A stretch of 64,000 nucleotides of DNA, from the NCBI RefSeq assembly GCF_037335815.1, contig NZ_CP147841.1:2418001-2482000 (forward strand). The letters run 5' to 3'. This DNA comes from Salinirubellus litoreus (GTDB taxonomy: Archaea; Halobacteriota; Halobacteria; Halobacteriales; Haloarculaceae). The notes under the pieces are model-generated. The model had not been told where the DNA came from, searched no databases, and was given only the letters and a program-made list of their open reading frames with translations. The translations under genes and the position numbers were made by a program. Shown here piece by piece: positions 7,340-16,101 of this stretch. Position 1 is the stretch's first letter. Each line of letters begins with the position of its first letter.

Positions 7340-8269
7340 ATGTCGCCACCCCGAACGAGCACCTTCTCCATCGTCGCTCGCGACCCCGAGAACGAGGCGG
7401 TGGGTATCGCCGTCCAGTCGAAGTTCGTCGCCGTCGGCTCGGTGGTCCCGTTCGCGAGCGCCGACGCCGGGGCCGTCGCCACGCAGTCGTTCGCCAACGT
7501 CGCGTACGGTCCCGACGGACTGGACCTGCTCCGCGAGGGCAGGACCGCCGCCGAGACGATCGAGGCACTCACGTCGGCCGACGAGGAGGCCGAGACCCGC
7601 CAGATCGGTGTCGTGGGGCGGGACGGGAGCGTCGCGGCGTTCACCGGCGAGGAGTGCTTCGACGTCGCGGGTGACCTCCAGGGGGAGACCTACACCGTCC
7701 AGGGGAACATCCTGGAGAACGAGGAGACGCTAGCGGCGATGGCGGAGGCCTACGAGTCGACAGCGGCGGGTCTCCCCGAGCGACTGCTCGCGGCGCTCCA
7801 CGCCGGGAACGACGTGGGGGGTGACTCCCGCGGCGAGCAGGGTGCGGCGATGTACATCGCCAAAGCCGGGGGCGGGTACGACGGCGGCAACGACCGGTGG
7901 GTCGACGTCCGCGTCGACGACCACGACTCGCCCATCGAGGAACTCGAACGGGTGTTCAAGCTCTACGACGTGACCCTCCTGGAGCGGGTAGAGCCCGAGG
8001 AGACGCGCTCGCTCTCGGGCGAGACGGCCGAGGCAGTCCTCGAAACGCTCGCCGGACTCGGGTTCTACGAGGGCACTCCCCGGGAAGAGTTCGGGGCGGC
8101 CGGGCACGAGGCCCTCGAATCGTTCCGGGGGGTGAACAACTTCGAGAACCACTCCGTGCCCACCCTGGAGGACGCGCTGGCCCGGGGGTGGGACGAGGCC
8201 AGCGGCGCGGGCGAGGACCGGATGGTCGACGCCATCTGGAACGGGCTCTCGCGGCTCGACCGGGTGTAG
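7340..8269 (+). CDS. DUF1028 domain protein (Ntn-hydrolase-like)
   Basis: A 309-residue protein. Residues about 6-215 match the DUF1028 family: Thr-Phe-Ser-Ile-Val-Ala-Arg-Asp near the N-terminus, Gly-Ile-Ala-Val-Gln-Ser-Lys-Phe, then Ala-Thr-Gln-Ser-Phe-Ala-Asn and Gln-Gly-Asn-Ile-Leu. DUF1028 proteins belong to the Ntn-hydrolase superfamily and are often found with amidohydrolases or peptidases, but the substrate is unknown. The C-terminal third resembles the peptidoglycan-binding-like tail found in longer members. It lies 32 bases after the preceding small gene on the same strand; the M20 peptidase upstream is a plausible functional partner. Confidence 0.87.
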   Translation: MSPPRTSTFSIVARDPENEAVGIAVQSKFVAVGSVVPFASADAGAVATQSFANVAYGPDGLDLLREGRTAAETIEALTSADEEAETRQIGVVGRDGSVAAFTGEECFDVAGDLQGETYTVQGNILENEETLAAMAEAYESTAAGLPERLLAALHAGNDVGGDSRGEQGAAMYIAKAGGGYDGGNDRWVDVRVDDHDSPIEELERVFKLYDVTLLERVEPEETRSLSGETAEAVLETLAGLGFYEGTPREEFGAAGHEALESFRGVNNFENHSVPTLEDALARGWDEASGAGEDRMVDAIWNGLSRLDRV

Positions 8270-8329
8270 CCGGGCGCTCCTTCGCCTGCCGGCCCCAGAC
8301 ATAAGTCCCCGGGCGACCCGGTACCCGAC

Positions 8330-8464
8330 ATGGTAAGCAAGTCCACGATCGTGATCCTGATCGGCGTCGTCTTCCTGTTCATTCCGATCCCGCCGATAGC
8401 CACCATCATCGGCATCGTCACCATCCTGATCGGTGCCGCCCTCAAGCTCGTGGGTGGCTCGTAG
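8330..8464 (+). CDS. Tiny hydrophobic membrane protein (44 residues)
   Basis: An ATG-started 44-residue frame. Almost the whole length is hydrophobic: two short spans around a Pro-Ile-Pro-Pro turn (residues 17-20) with a Lys near each end. Similar tiny two-helix proteins are common in haloarchaea. The sequence AGACATAAGTC upstream (around 8297-8307) gives a weak TATA-like element about 27 bases before the start. Function is unknown. Confidence 0.65.
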   Translation: MVSKSTIVILIGVVFLFIPIPPIATIIGIVTILIGAALKLVGGS

Positions 8465-8659
8465 CGCGCGGCTGCGACGCGGCACGGCGAGGCGCGGCGA
8501 TCACCGCCGCGTTCCCGGAACGGCCGCAGTCGGGGAGGACAGCGACGTCCACAGGAGCACGACACCTGATCGTCCCGGGGAACCGAAACGCTCGACGATC
8601 GATCCGCCGGTGTCGGGGCCGGGAGGTCGGTCACGGCGCGCCCAGTGGGACTCGCGGGG

Positions 8660-9466
8660 CTACTCCAGTCCGAGGTCGGAACTCATCGAGTTGCCCGCCC
8701 GCGGGACGCCCTTGACGGTGTAGGTTTCGCCGTTGACGAACGCGGCCGCGGGCGAGGCGAGGAACTGGACCACGTCGGCGATGTCCTCGCCGTGGCCGAT
8801 GCGGCGGTCGACCTGCTCGCGCGGCGGCATCTGCTCGGCGTCGATACCCAGTGTCTCTGCGACCCCGGGCGTCTGGATGAGTCCCGGAGCGACGCAGTTG
8901 ACGCGGATGTCGTGTTCGGCCCACTCGACGGCGAGCGTCTCGGTCAGGCGGATTATCGCCGCCTTCGAGGCCCCGTAGTGGCTCTCGCCCGGCGCGGCGT
9001 GCTGGCCGTTCACGCTCGCCATGTTCACGATGCAGCCGCCGTCGCCCTCCCGCATCGTCTCGCCCGCGACCTGCGTGCAGTGGAAGGTCCCGTTGAGGTT
9101 CAGATCGACGATGGCGTTCCAGCCGTTCGGCGAGATGTCCTCGAAGGCGGCGACGAACTCCCCACCGGCGTTGTTCACGAGGATGTCGACCCCCCCGAAC
9201 TCCTCGACGGTCGCCGCGACGAGCGCTTCTACCTCCTCGCGCTCGCGGACGTTGCACTCGACGGCGAGCGCCCGGCCGGGCGCGTCGCTCGACTCGATCG
9301 CCTGGGCCACCTCGTCGACGCGCTCCTGGGAGCGCGAGCAGACGACGACGTCCGCGCCGCTCGCGGCGAGCGTCTCCGCGACGGACCGGCCGATACCCTG
9401 GCTAGAGCCGGTCACGATGGCGGTCTTCCCCTCGACGCCGAAGTCGGGAGTGTGGAGGTCGGGCAT
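8660..9466 (-). CDS. Short-chain dehydrogenase/reductase
   Basis: A 268-residue classical SDR. The NAD(P)-binding motif Thr-Gly-Ser-Ser-Gln-Gly-Ile-Gly (about residues 19-26), Asn-Asn-Ala-Gly (about 96-99), catalytic Ser in Asn-Met-Ala-Ser-Val-Asn-Gly and the Tyr-Gly-Ala-Ser-Lys active site (Tyr-x-x-x-Lys near 161-165) are all present. The family oxidises or reduces alcohols, ketones or enoyl-CoA; the overall look is closest to peroxisomal-type 2,4-dienoyl/trans-enoyl-CoA reductases and 3-oxoacyl reductases. It is a single gene on its strand; a role in fatty acid or secondary alcohol metabolism is only an inference. Confidence 0.88.
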   Translation of the reverse strand: MPDLHTPDFGVEGKTAIVTGSSQGIGRSVAETLAASGADVVVCSRSQERVDEVAQAIESSDAPGRALAVECNVREREEVEALVAATVEEFGGVDILVNNAGGEFVAAFEDISPNGWNAIVDLNLNGTFHCTQVAGETMREGDGGCIVNMASVNGQHAAPGESHYGASKAAIIRLTETLAVEWAEHDIRVNCVAPGLIQTPGVAETLGIDAEQMPPREQVDRRIGHGEDIADVVQFLASPAAAFVNGETYTVKGVPRAGNSMSSDLGLE

Positions 9467-9538
9467 GGGGAACTACCCGGACGGGAGTCACAAGCCTCTG
9501 TCGGTGGCGACCGAGCGGCGAAAAAGGGCGGTCCGTAC

Positions 9539-9988
9539 TCAGGTCCGGCTCCGGTACTCCTCCCGTGCGGCCTCGAACCCCGCGCTCACGATGGAGATGA
9601 TGTCGAACACGTCGAGGTCGTCGAACCGGCCGGCGGTCGGCTCGACGGCGACCTCCTCGTCCTCCTCGTCGGTCTCGAGTCCGTCCACACTCGACTCCGT
9701 CTCGACCCCTCCCGCGTCGGGGTCGTCGGAGGTCCCGACCGTGTCGGTCGTGCCGAGCGTGTCCTCGCCCTCGTCCGTGTCGTCGGTGCTGACCCGTTCG
9801 AGGCCCGTATCGACCGGGCCGCCCTCGCTGTCGTCGTCCTCGTCCGAGCGGCCGGTGTCGACGCGGTCGATGCCATCCTCGTCGATCCCATCGCCGCCCC
9901 GTCCGCCGACCGCGCGGAGGACGAGCAGTATCGCCCCCAGCGCGGCGGCGACGACCACGAGCTTCCGTGCGATGCCGTTCGTTGCCAT
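9539..9988 (-). CDS. Membrane-anchored acidic protein of unknown function
   Basis: A 149-residue protein with one N-terminal hydrophobic helix (about residues 7-25). A long low-complexity acidic Thr/Asp/Glu-rich linker follows (about 30-115), then a short conserved-looking C-terminal segment containing Phe-Asp-Val-type aromatic/acidic residues and Ala-Ala-Arg-Glu-Glu-Tyr-Arg-Ser. The layout suggests a single-pass protein with an extended tail and a short interaction motif. I used the ATG at 9988, placing the hydrophobic helix at the N-terminus. No family is recognised. Confidence 0.6.
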   Translation of the reverse strand: MATNGIARKLVVVAAALGAILLVLRAVGGRGGDGIDEDGIDRVDTGRSDEDDDSEGGPVDTGLERVSTDDTDEGEDTLGTTDTVGTSDDPDAGGVETESSVDGLETDEEDEEVAVEPTAGRFDDLDVFDIISIVSAGFEAAREEYRSRT

Positions 9989-10111
9989 GTAGGGAGATCG
10001 ACCCGCCGACACTTGAAGGTGGCCGCTTCGTGCGGGGGCGGGACGACCTGCCGGTGCGGCGTCGCCGGCCGGGTTCGTCGCGTTCTTGGAGTGACGGCCC
10101 CAGATCCACTC

Positions 10112-10690
10112 GTGTCCACTCGCTCACCGCTCGTCGCCGCGCTCCTCGCGGCCTCGCTCGTCCTCCTCGCCGGATGCTCGCTCGCCCCCGGGGGGACGCC
10201 CACCGCATCGCCCGAACCTCCGCCGGACGTCGAGGTCTCGTTCACGAACGGCGCCAGCGCGACCTACGACGCGGTGGTGCTCCTGCTCCCGCGGCCGGCC
10301 GACCGAGCCCGGGTGACGTTCGCCAACGGGTCGACCACCGAGATCGGGAACCTCTCCGCTGTCCAGGGTGTCGGACTGTACGGGCCACCCGTCGACGGAA
10401 CCACCCTCCACGACGCCGAGCCGCTCGGGGTCGACCCGCTCGACACCCGGGTCTACCGCGGGATCGGCCCCCGTTCGTCGGTCTCCTCGACGTTCGACTC
10501 CCCCCCGCGGAGCGCCTCGTTGTTCGTCGTCGTCACCGGGACCGACGGGGTCTACCTGTGGGCGACCGCCGCCTGCGGCGATGACGACTCGCTGAACGCG
10601 TTCGACGTTGAGATACACGACGTGGGGCCGGGGCTCTCCGTCGGGTGCGAGTCGTTCCGCGCGGGTTCGGGAACCTCCGAGCGCGGGTAG
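10112..10690 (+). CDS. Predicted lipoprotein of unknown function
   Basis: A 192-residue secreted protein. After Val-Ser-Thr-Arg-Ser comes a hydrophobic signal segment ending in the lipobox Leu-Ala-Gly-Cys (Cys near residue 22). A Pro/Ser/Thr linker and a probable beta-rich domain follow, with two late Cys residues (Ala-Ala-Cys-Gly-Asp and Gly-Cys-Glu-Ser) that could form a disulfide. I chose the GTG at 10112 because it gives a normal-length signal peptide; a GTG at 10091 in frame adds seven residues. It should be anchored outside the cell membrane. Many unrelated haloarchaeal lipoproteins look like this, so no function is proposed. Confidence 0.65.
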   Translation: MSTRSPLVAALLAASLVLLAGCSLAPGGTPTASPEPPPDVEVSFTNGASATYDAVVLLLPRPADRARVTFANGSTTEIGNLSAVQGVGLYGPPVDGTTLHDAEPLGVDPLDTRVYRGIGPRSSVSSTFDSPPRSASLFVVVTGTDGVYLWATAACGDDDSLNAFDVEIHDVGPGLSVGCESFRAGSGTSERG

Positions 10691-10806
10691 ACCGTCCCGT
10701 CGAGCGGCCCGTCCGAAACCGGGGCCTGTGACTGCGGGCGGCGCTCGATCGAGGAGCAACGGAGGAGAGGGAGACGGAAAGAGGAACGGGTGGAGTACTG
10801 TGGCCG

Positions 10807-11676
10807 CTACAGGAAGTCCTCGACGTGCTCGACGACCTCCTCCGGCGTGTCGCCCACGGGGACGCCGGCGTCGTTGAGCGCGTCGATCTTCGACTGGGCG
10901 GTGCCGGTTCCGGAGCCCGAAACGATGGCCCCGGCGTGGCCCATCCGCTTTCCGGGGGGTGCGGTCCGGCCGGCGATGAACCCCGCGACGGGCGTGTCCA
11001 TGTACTCGCCGATGTATCTCGCCGCTTCCTCCTCGTCCTCGCCGCCGATCTCGCCGCACATGACGATCGCCTTCGTCTCCGTATCGTCCTCGAACATCTC
11101 GAGCACGTCCACGAAGTCTGACCCGATGATCGGGTCGCCGCCGATCCCGACGGCGGTCGTCTGGCCGATCCCCCGCTGGGTCAGGCTGTCGACGACCTGG
11201 TAGGTGAGCGTCCCCGACCGGGAGACGAGGCCGACGTCGCCGTCGGCGAAGATGTTGCCCGGGAGGATACCGAGCTTCGCCTCACCGGGGGTGATGAGCC
11301 CGGGACAGTTCGGCCCGATCAGGTGGGTGTCGGTCTCGCCGAGGCGCTTGTACACCCGCGCCATGTCCTGCTGGGGGATCCCCTCGGTGATGGCGACGAC
11401 GAGGTCGAGCGGGGAGTCGAGCGCCTCGAAGACGGCGTCGCCGGCGAACGCCGGCGGGACGAACACGACGCTGGCGTCCGCGTCCTCCTCGCGGACCGCC
11501 TGGCGGACCGTGTCGTAGACGGGGACGCCGGCGACCTCCTCGCCGCCCCGACCGGGGACCGAGCCGGCGACGACGTTCGTCCCGTACTCGATCATCTGCT
11601 CGGTGTGGAACTTCCCCTCACCGCCGGTGATGCCCTGCACCACTACACGGGTGTCGTCGTCGACGAGAATACTCAT
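10807..11676 (-). CDS. sucD: Succinate-CoA ligase (ADP/GDP-forming) alpha subunit
   Basis: A 289-residue alpha subunit of succinyl-CoA synthetase, the TCA-cycle step that converts succinyl-CoA to succinate with ATP or GTP formation. Visible motifs: CoA-binding Gly-Ile-Thr-Gly-Gly-Glu-Gly-Lys-Phe-His (about 16-25), Gly-Pro-Asn-Cys-Pro-Gly, and the phosphohistidine loop Gly-His-Ala-Gly-Ala-Ile (His near 248). Length is typical. Its ATG overlaps the stop of sucC by 4 nt (ATGA), so the two subunits are translationally coupled. Confidence 0.97.
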   Translation of the reverse strand: MSILVDDDTRVVVQGITGGEGKFHTEQMIEYGTNVVAGSVPGRGGEEVAGVPVYDTVRQAVREEDADASVVFVPPAFAGDAVFEALDSPLDLVVAITEGIPQQDMARVYKRLGETDTHLIGPNCPGLITPGEAKLGILPGNIFADGDVGLVSRSGTLTYQVVDSLTQRGIGQTTAVGIGGDPIIGSDFVDVLEMFEDDTETKAIVMCGEIGGEDEEEAARYIGEYMDTPVAGFIAGRTAPPGKRMGHAGAIVSGSGTGTAQSKIDALNDAGVPVGDTPEEVVEHVEDFL

Positions 11677-12824
11677 TGGTCCACCTCCTCGGCCCGCTCG
11701 ACCGCACGCTGGACGGCCGCCTCCAGGGTCTTCTCGACCTCCACGAGGTCGGCGTTCAGGATCTCCATCCCCTCCTCGGCGTTCGTCCCCGCCAGCCGGA
11801 CGACGACGGGCTTGGGGATCTCGTCGAACCCTTCGAGGGCCTCGTTGATCCCCCTGGCGACCTCGTCGCCGCGGGTGATCCCCCCGAAGATGTTGAAGAC
11901 GACCGCCCGGACGTTCTCGTCGGAGAACACCATGTCCAGGGCGTTCGTCACCCGTTCGGCCTTCGCGCCGCCGCCGATGTCGAGGAAGTTCGCGGGGCTC
12001 CCGCCGTAGTAGTCCACGAGGTCGAGCGTCGTCATGACGAGGCCGGCACCGTTGCCGATGATGCCGACGTTGCCGTCGAGACGGACGTAGTCGAAGCCGT
12101 ACTCGTCGGCCTTGCGTTCGAGTTCGTCGCCGCCGGCCGCGCTCTCCTCTTCCATCTCCTGGAGGTCGGGGTGGCGGAACAGCGCGTCGTCGTCGACGTT
12201 CATCACGGCGTCGGCCGCGATGACTTCACGGTCGCTAGTGACCATCAGGGGGTTGATCTCGGCGTCCGTGCCGTCCTTGTCGTCCCAGAGGTCGTAGAGC
12301 GTGGTGAGGACGGAGGCGACCGAGTTGGCGACGTCGCGGTCGATACCGGCGTCGAACACCGCGCGTCGGGCCTGGTAGGGGTGGAGTCCGAAGGCGGGGT
12401 CGACGTGTTCGCGGGCGATGGCGTCGGGGTCCTCCTCGGCGACCGCCTCGATGTCGACGCCGCCGCGCTCGGAGACCATCGCGACCGGCTTGCCCTCGGC
12501 GCGGTCCATCGTCACGCCGACGTAGAGCTCGTCCTCGAAGTCGACGGCCTCCTCGACGAGCACGCGGTCGACGTGGAGCCCCTTCAGGTCCATCCCGAGG
12601 ATGCGGTCGGCCGCCTCGCGGAGCTCGTCCTCGTTCTCGACGAGTTCGATCCCGCCGGCCTTCCCGCGGCCGCCGACCTGGACCTGGGCCTTGACGGCAC
12701 AGGGGTAGCCGACGGTCTCGGCGGCGGCGACGGCCTCCTCGACGGTCGCCGCGAGCTCCGAGGCCGGCGTCGGAACCCCGGCGTCCGCGAAGACGCCCTT
12801 CGCCTGGTACTCGTGGAGTTTCAT
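11673..12824 (-). CDS. sucC: Succinate-CoA ligase beta subunit
   Basis: A 383-residue beta subunit with the ATP-grasp fold. The N-terminus Met-Lys-Leu-His-Glu-Tyr-Gln-Ala-Lys is diagnostic and fixes the start at 12824. Later motifs include Gly-Gly-Arg-Gly-Lys-Ala-Gly-Gly (nucleotide loop), Asp-Ala-Glu-Ile-Asn-Pro-Leu (Mg/ATP site) and Gly-Asn-Gly-Ala-Gly-Leu-Val-Met. It forms a complex with the downstream SucD. The start context CATAAAT on the minus strand about 30 bases upstream (around 12853) is a plausible promoter. Confidence 0.97.
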   Translation of the reverse strand: MKLHEYQAKGVFADAGVPTPASELAATVEEAVAAAETVGYPCAVKAQVQVGGRGKAGGIELVENEDELREAADRILGMDLKGLHVDRVLVEEAVDFEDELYVGVTMDRAEGKPVAMVSERGGVDIEAVAEEDPDAIAREHVDPAFGLHPYQARRAVFDAGIDRDVANSVASVLTTLYDLWDDKDGTDAEINPLMVTSDREVIAADAVMNVDDDALFRHPDLQEMEEESAAGGDELERKADEYGFDYVRLDGNVGIIGNGAGLVMTTLDLVDYYGGSPANFLDIGGGAKAERVTNALDMVFSDENVRAVVFNIFGGITRGDEVARGINEALEGFDEIPKPVVVRLAGTNAEEGMEILNADLVEVEKTLEAAVQRAVERAEEVDQ

Positions 12825-12959
12825 AGCACGCGAAACCGGGTCTCCGGGACGCATAAATCCCGCCGGTTCGCCGGGAGGGCCCCCACCGACCACCGCGCCA
12901 CCCCCGGTCGCACGGCGCGGCTCGGTCCCGGGCTGTGGATCGCGGGACGGGGTCGTCTC

Positions 12960-13649
12960 CTATCCGCGCTCGTGGTTCGACGGGGAGGGGAGCACGCCCC
13001 AGCGGTCGGCGACGACGCCGTCCACGCCCAGTTCGTCGAGCCGCTCGGCCTCGCTCCTCGACGCGACCGGGTAGGCGTTGACGCTCATCCCCACCCGGTG
13101 GGCGTCGTTGACGAGCCGCTCGGTGCAGGCCGAGACCGGCGCGAGGAGGAACGTCGCGCCGAGGCCACGTGCGGTCGAGAGGGCGTCGAGCGGGTCCGCG
13201 CCCTCCCCGAAGGAGAACGCCCGGGGGACCCCGGGATCGGCCGCCCGTGCGGCCGCGAGCTCCCCGGGGAACGCCGACGCCACGACGACCTGCAGGGGGA
13301 ACGTCGACACCGTGGGGAGGACGTCGGCGGCGAGGTCCGTCTCGCGGAGGCGGAGCACCACCCCCACGCTCCGCGGGATGGCGTCCAGCGCGGCTTCGAG
13401 GCGAGGGACGCCCTCGCCCGTCCCGAGCACGTCCAGCGCCGCGAGGTCCGCCAGCGTCAGGTCCGAGACGCGGCCGGTGCCGTCGGTGACGCGGTCGACC
13501 GTGTCGTCCCGACAGACGACGAGTTCGCCCGATCCGCACCGACGGACGTCGAGCGCGACGGCGTCGGCGAGCGCGACGCTCTCCTCTACGGCACGCACCG
13601 TGTTCTCCGGATACATCCCCCCGAACCCCCGGTCCGCGATGAGTCGCAT
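12960..13649 (-). CDS. Glycerophosphodiester phosphodiesterase-like protein, active site altered
   Basis: A 229-residue GDPD-fold protein with the typical outline: N-terminal Pro-Glu-Asn-Thr (15-18), Asp-Asp-Thr-Val-Asp-Arg near 48-53, Thr-Asp-Gly-Thr-Gly, and C-terminal Asp-Gly-Val-Val-Ala-Asp. The residues that normally do catalysis are changed: the His-Arg-Gly motif reads Asp-Arg-Gly (6-8), the metal-binding Glu of Glu-x-Asp is Ala (Ala-Leu-Asp), and the His of His-Asp is Arg (Cys-Arg-Asp-Asp). Family members with intact residues split glycerophosphodiesters to glycerol-3-phosphate; this copy is probably inactive or has another role. It is a lone gene after sucC on the same strand, about 135 bases apart. 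Confidence 0.8.
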   Translation of the reverse strand: MRLIADRGFGGMYPENTVRAVEESVALADAVALDVRRCGSGELVVCRDDTVDRVTDGTGRVSDLTLADLAALDVLGTGEGVPRLEAALDAIPRSVGVVLRLRETDLAADVLPTVSTFPLQVVVASAFPGELAAARAADPGVPRAFSFGEGADPLDALSTARGLGATFLLAPVSACTERLVNDAHRVGMSVNAYPVASRSEAERLDELGVDGVVADRWGVLPSPSNHERG

Positions 13650-13831
13650 CCGCCGAACGCTCGGTGTCTGTGGGTCATAAGCCCGTCGGGTCGAACGAGC
13701 CGCGAACCGACCGCCGTGGATCGATCTGTGATCCGCCGGCGATCGGCCACGGGGACCGAGAGGGGCTCGCGTGTCGGTCGGACCTGCCGGGTCCCGGGGG
13801 GGTTAAGTCCTGGCCCGGCGAGCCACGGACG

Positions 13832-14785
13832 ATGCGTGCCGTCAGGTATCACGAACACGGCGGTCCGGAGGTACTACAGTTCGAGGACGTCCCACGGCCG
13901 GAGCCAGGTCCCGACGAGCTCCTCGTTCGGGTGGAGGCCGCGGGCGTCAACCCCGTCGACACGTACTTCCGGGAGGGGGCGTACCCCCTGCCGGAACTCC
14001 CGTGGATCCCTGCCTCGGACGTCGCCGGGGTGGTCGAGGCGGTCGGCGAGGGCGTCGAGACGTTCGAGGCGGGCGACCGCGTGTTCGCCACCGGGCTCGG
14101 CCGCGACAGGCAGGGGACCTGTGCGGAGTACGTGACCGTCCCGGAGGGACTGGCCGCGACGCTCCCGGGGGGATGTGGGTTCGAGGAGGGGGCGGCGGTC
14201 GCGCTCGTCGGCGTGACCGCGTGGCAGGCGCTCGTCCACCACGGCGGCGTCGAGCCCGGCGAGCGGGTGCTGATCCACTCGGGGAGCGGCGGCGTGGGCC
14301 ACGTCGCGGTCCAGCTGGCGGCCGCCGCCGGCGCTCGCGTCACGACCACGGCCTCCCCCACGTACCACGGCCACCTCGCCGACCTCGGTGCCGACGCCGT
14401 CCTCGACTACGACCGCGAGGACCTCGCGGAGGCCGTCGCCGACGCCGGCGCGCCCGAACTCGTCCTCGACACCCTGGCCGACGAGTACTTCGAACTCGAC
14501 GGCGAGGTCGCCGCCCACGGCGCGACCATCGTCGGCATCGGCAACGAGGCGGCGACCGCGCCCGTCCCGATGGGCCCGGGGAAGTTCAAGGACCTCCGCT
14601 TCCAGATCATGTCGATGTTCAACGCGCCGGACACCGGTGCCGTGCTCTCCCGGCTGGCGACGCTCATGGCCGCTGGCGACGTCGTCCCCGAAGTTGCCGA
14701 GGTGTACGACCTCGCGGATACGGCCGACGCCCATCGCGACGTGCTGGCGGAGTCGTTCCTCGGGAAGCTCGTCGTCACTCCCTGA
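13832..14785 (+). CDS. Quinone oxidoreductase-like MDR dehydrogenase
   Basis: A 317-residue medium-chain dehydrogenase/reductase of the NADPH:quinone reductase type. It begins Met-Arg-Ala-Val-Arg-Tyr, has Ala-Ala-Gly-Val-Asn-Pro-Val-Asp-Thr-Tyr, and a Rossmann nucleotide motif Ser-Gly-Ser-Gly-Gly-Val-Gly-His near residues 149-156. The structural and catalytic zinc Cys residues of alcohol dehydrogenases are absent, as usual for the QOR group. Start at 13832 follows the family N-terminus. It probably reduces quinones or enones with NADPH. No operon partner: the next gene starts 116 bases later with its own box. Confidence 0.87.
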   Translation: MRAVRYHEHGGPEVLQFEDVPRPEPGPDELLVRVEAAGVNPVDTYFREGAYPLPELPWIPASDVAGVVEAVGEGVETFEAGDRVFATGLGRDRQGTCAEYVTVPEGLAATLPGGCGFEEGAAVALVGVTAWQALVHHGGVEPGERVLIHSGSGGVGHVAVQLAAAAGARVTTTASPTYHGHLADLGADAVLDYDREDLAEAVADAGAPELVLDTLADEYFELDGEVAAHGATIVGIGNEAATAPVPMGPGKFKDLRFQIMSMFNAPDTGAVLSRLATLMAAGDVVPEVAEVYDLADTADAHRDVLAESFLGKLVVTP

Positions 14786-14872
14786 TATCCCCGCGATCCC
14801 GGGCGTCCTGTCCCCACACGACGGGATTCCTCACGTGACAGCGTGAACCGGTCACGGTCGACCGACCCCGCC

Positions 14873-14877
14873 TTTAT
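14873..14877 (+). promoter_or_regulatory. TATA-like box of the SDR gene at 14902
   Basis: TTTAT lies 25-29 bases upstream of the ATG, in an otherwise GC-rich gap, consistent with a leaderless transcript. Confidence 0.45.
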
Positions 14878-14901
14878 CTCCGCTCCGACCCACCTCCGGG
14901 T

Positions 14902-15615
14902 ATGACGGTCGAGTACGACTTCGACGGGCGGGTGGTGCTGGTCACTGGTGCGGCGGGCGCGCTCGGGAGTGCCGTCGCCGAGGCGTTCGACGCGGCCGGT
15001 GCGACGGTCTGCGCCGCCGACATCGTCGACCCCGAGGACGGGGACGGCGAGGTCGCCGTCGACCTCTCGCGCGTAGACTACTACCAGGGCGACTTCACCG
15101 ACGAGGCGACCGTCGAGGAGGTAGTCGAAACGGTGGTCGACGAGCACGGTCGGCTCGACGCGCTCTGTAACGTCGCGGGGACCTGGCGCGGCGGAGATCC
15201 GATCGACGAGACGGAAGCGGATACGTTCGACTTCCTCATGGATCTGAACCTGAAGACGATGTTCCTCGCCTCGAAGCACTCGGTGCCGCACCTCCGCGAG
15301 ACGGACGGGGCGATCGTCTCCGTCTCCGCGCGATCCTCGCTGGAGGGGGGCGAGGGCGACGGGATCTATCGCGCCTCGAAGGCCGGCGTGCGGATCCTCA
15401 CCGAGACGATCGCCGAGGAGAACCTCGGGAGCGTCCGGGCGAACGCGATCATGCCGAGCGTGATCGACACCCCGATGAACCGCGAGATGATGCCCGACTC
15501 GGATCACTCGACGTGGGTCGACCCGGCCGACATCGCCGACGTCGTGCTGTTCCTCTGCTCGGAGGAGGCCGGGGTCACGAGCGGGGCGGCCGTCCCCGTC
15601 TACGGCGAGTCCTGA
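14902..15615 (+). CDS. Short-chain dehydrogenase/reductase
   Basis: A 237-residue SDR with cofactor loop Thr-Gly-Ala-Ala-Gly-Ala-Leu-Gly (about 15-22), Cys-Asn-Val-Ala-Gly (Asn-Asn-Ala-Gly equivalent), catalytic Ser in Val-Ser-Ala-Arg-Ser-Ser, and Tyr-Arg-Ala-Ser-Lys. The Asp after the second strand (Ala-Ala-Asp-Ile) suggests NAD rather than NADP. The first Asn of the NNAG motif is Cys, a mild variation. Substrate unknown. Confidence 0.86.
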   Translation: MTVEYDFDGRVVLVTGAAGALGSAVAEAFDAAGATVCAADIVDPEDGDGEVAVDLSRVDYYQGDFTDEATVEEVVETVVDEHGRLDALCNVAGTWRGGDPIDETEADTFDFLMDLNLKTMFLASKHSVPHLRETDGAIVSVSARSSLEGGEGDGIYRASKAGVRILTETIAEENLGSVRANAIMPSVIDTPMNREMMPDSDHSTWVDPADIADVVLFLCSEEAGVTSGAAVPVYGES

Positions 15616-15664
15616 CCTCACCCCGCCGCAGGCTTGCGATTACGTCTCCGTAACGGGAGGGCCG

Positions 15665-15669
15665 TTTAT
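15665..15669 (+). promoter_or_regulatory. TATA-like box of the response regulator gene
   Basis: TTTAT lies 25-29 bases before the ATG at 15694. Confidence 0.4.
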
Positions 15670-15693
15670 CAATAGGGACTCCTATGTACGTCC

Positions 15694-16101
15694 ATGGGTG
15701 GTCCCCAGGACGCGGTCCGAGTCCTCCACGTCGACGACGAGCCGGACGTCCTCGAGGTGACGGGCCAGCTCGTCGAGCTCAACCACGACGGGCTGACCGT
15801 CGAGTCGGTCCGGTCGATCGACCGGGCGCTCGACCGGCTGGACGAGGTAGACTGTATCGTGGCCGACTACGTGATGCCCGGGATGGACGGTGCCGAGTTC
15901 CTCGACCGGGTCCGGAGCGGACGGCCCGATCTGCCCGTCGTCTTCTTCACCGGGCGCGGGGCCGACGAGCTCGACGAGGCGGCGCTCGGAGCCGATCTCA
16001 CGGCTCACGTCCAGAAGGGCGTGAACGCGGGACAGTACGAGATCCTGGGCGAGCACATCGCGAGCCTCGTCGAGACCTCGCGCGGAGCAACGCCCCAGTG
16101 A
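15694..16101 (+). CDS. Stand-alone response regulator (receiver domain)
   Basis: A 135-residue CheY-like receiver domain with no output domain. Acidic pocket Asp-Asp-Glu (14-16), phosphoacceptor Asp in Val-Ala-Asp-Tyr-Val-Met-Pro-Gly (near 58), Thr in Phe-Phe-Thr-Gly-Arg-Gly, and Lys in Val-Gln-Lys-Gly are all present. Haloarchaea have many such proteins, often phosphorylated by orphan PAS-histidine kinases; no kinase gene is adjacent here. It probably acts through protein-protein contacts. Confidence 0.9.
   Translation: MGGPQDAVRVLHVDDEPDVLEVTGQLVELNHDGLTVESVRSIDRALDRLDEVDCIVADYVMPGMDGAEFLDRVRSGRPDLPVVFFTGRGADELDEAALGADLTAHVQKGVNAGQYEILGEHIASLVETSRGATPQ

Noticed and set aside
11676..14135. 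Plus-strand open frame of 819 codons opposite sucC and the GDPD gene
   Set aside because: Antisense shadow of sucC and the GDPD-like gene, with low-complexity Asp/Val/Arg composition.
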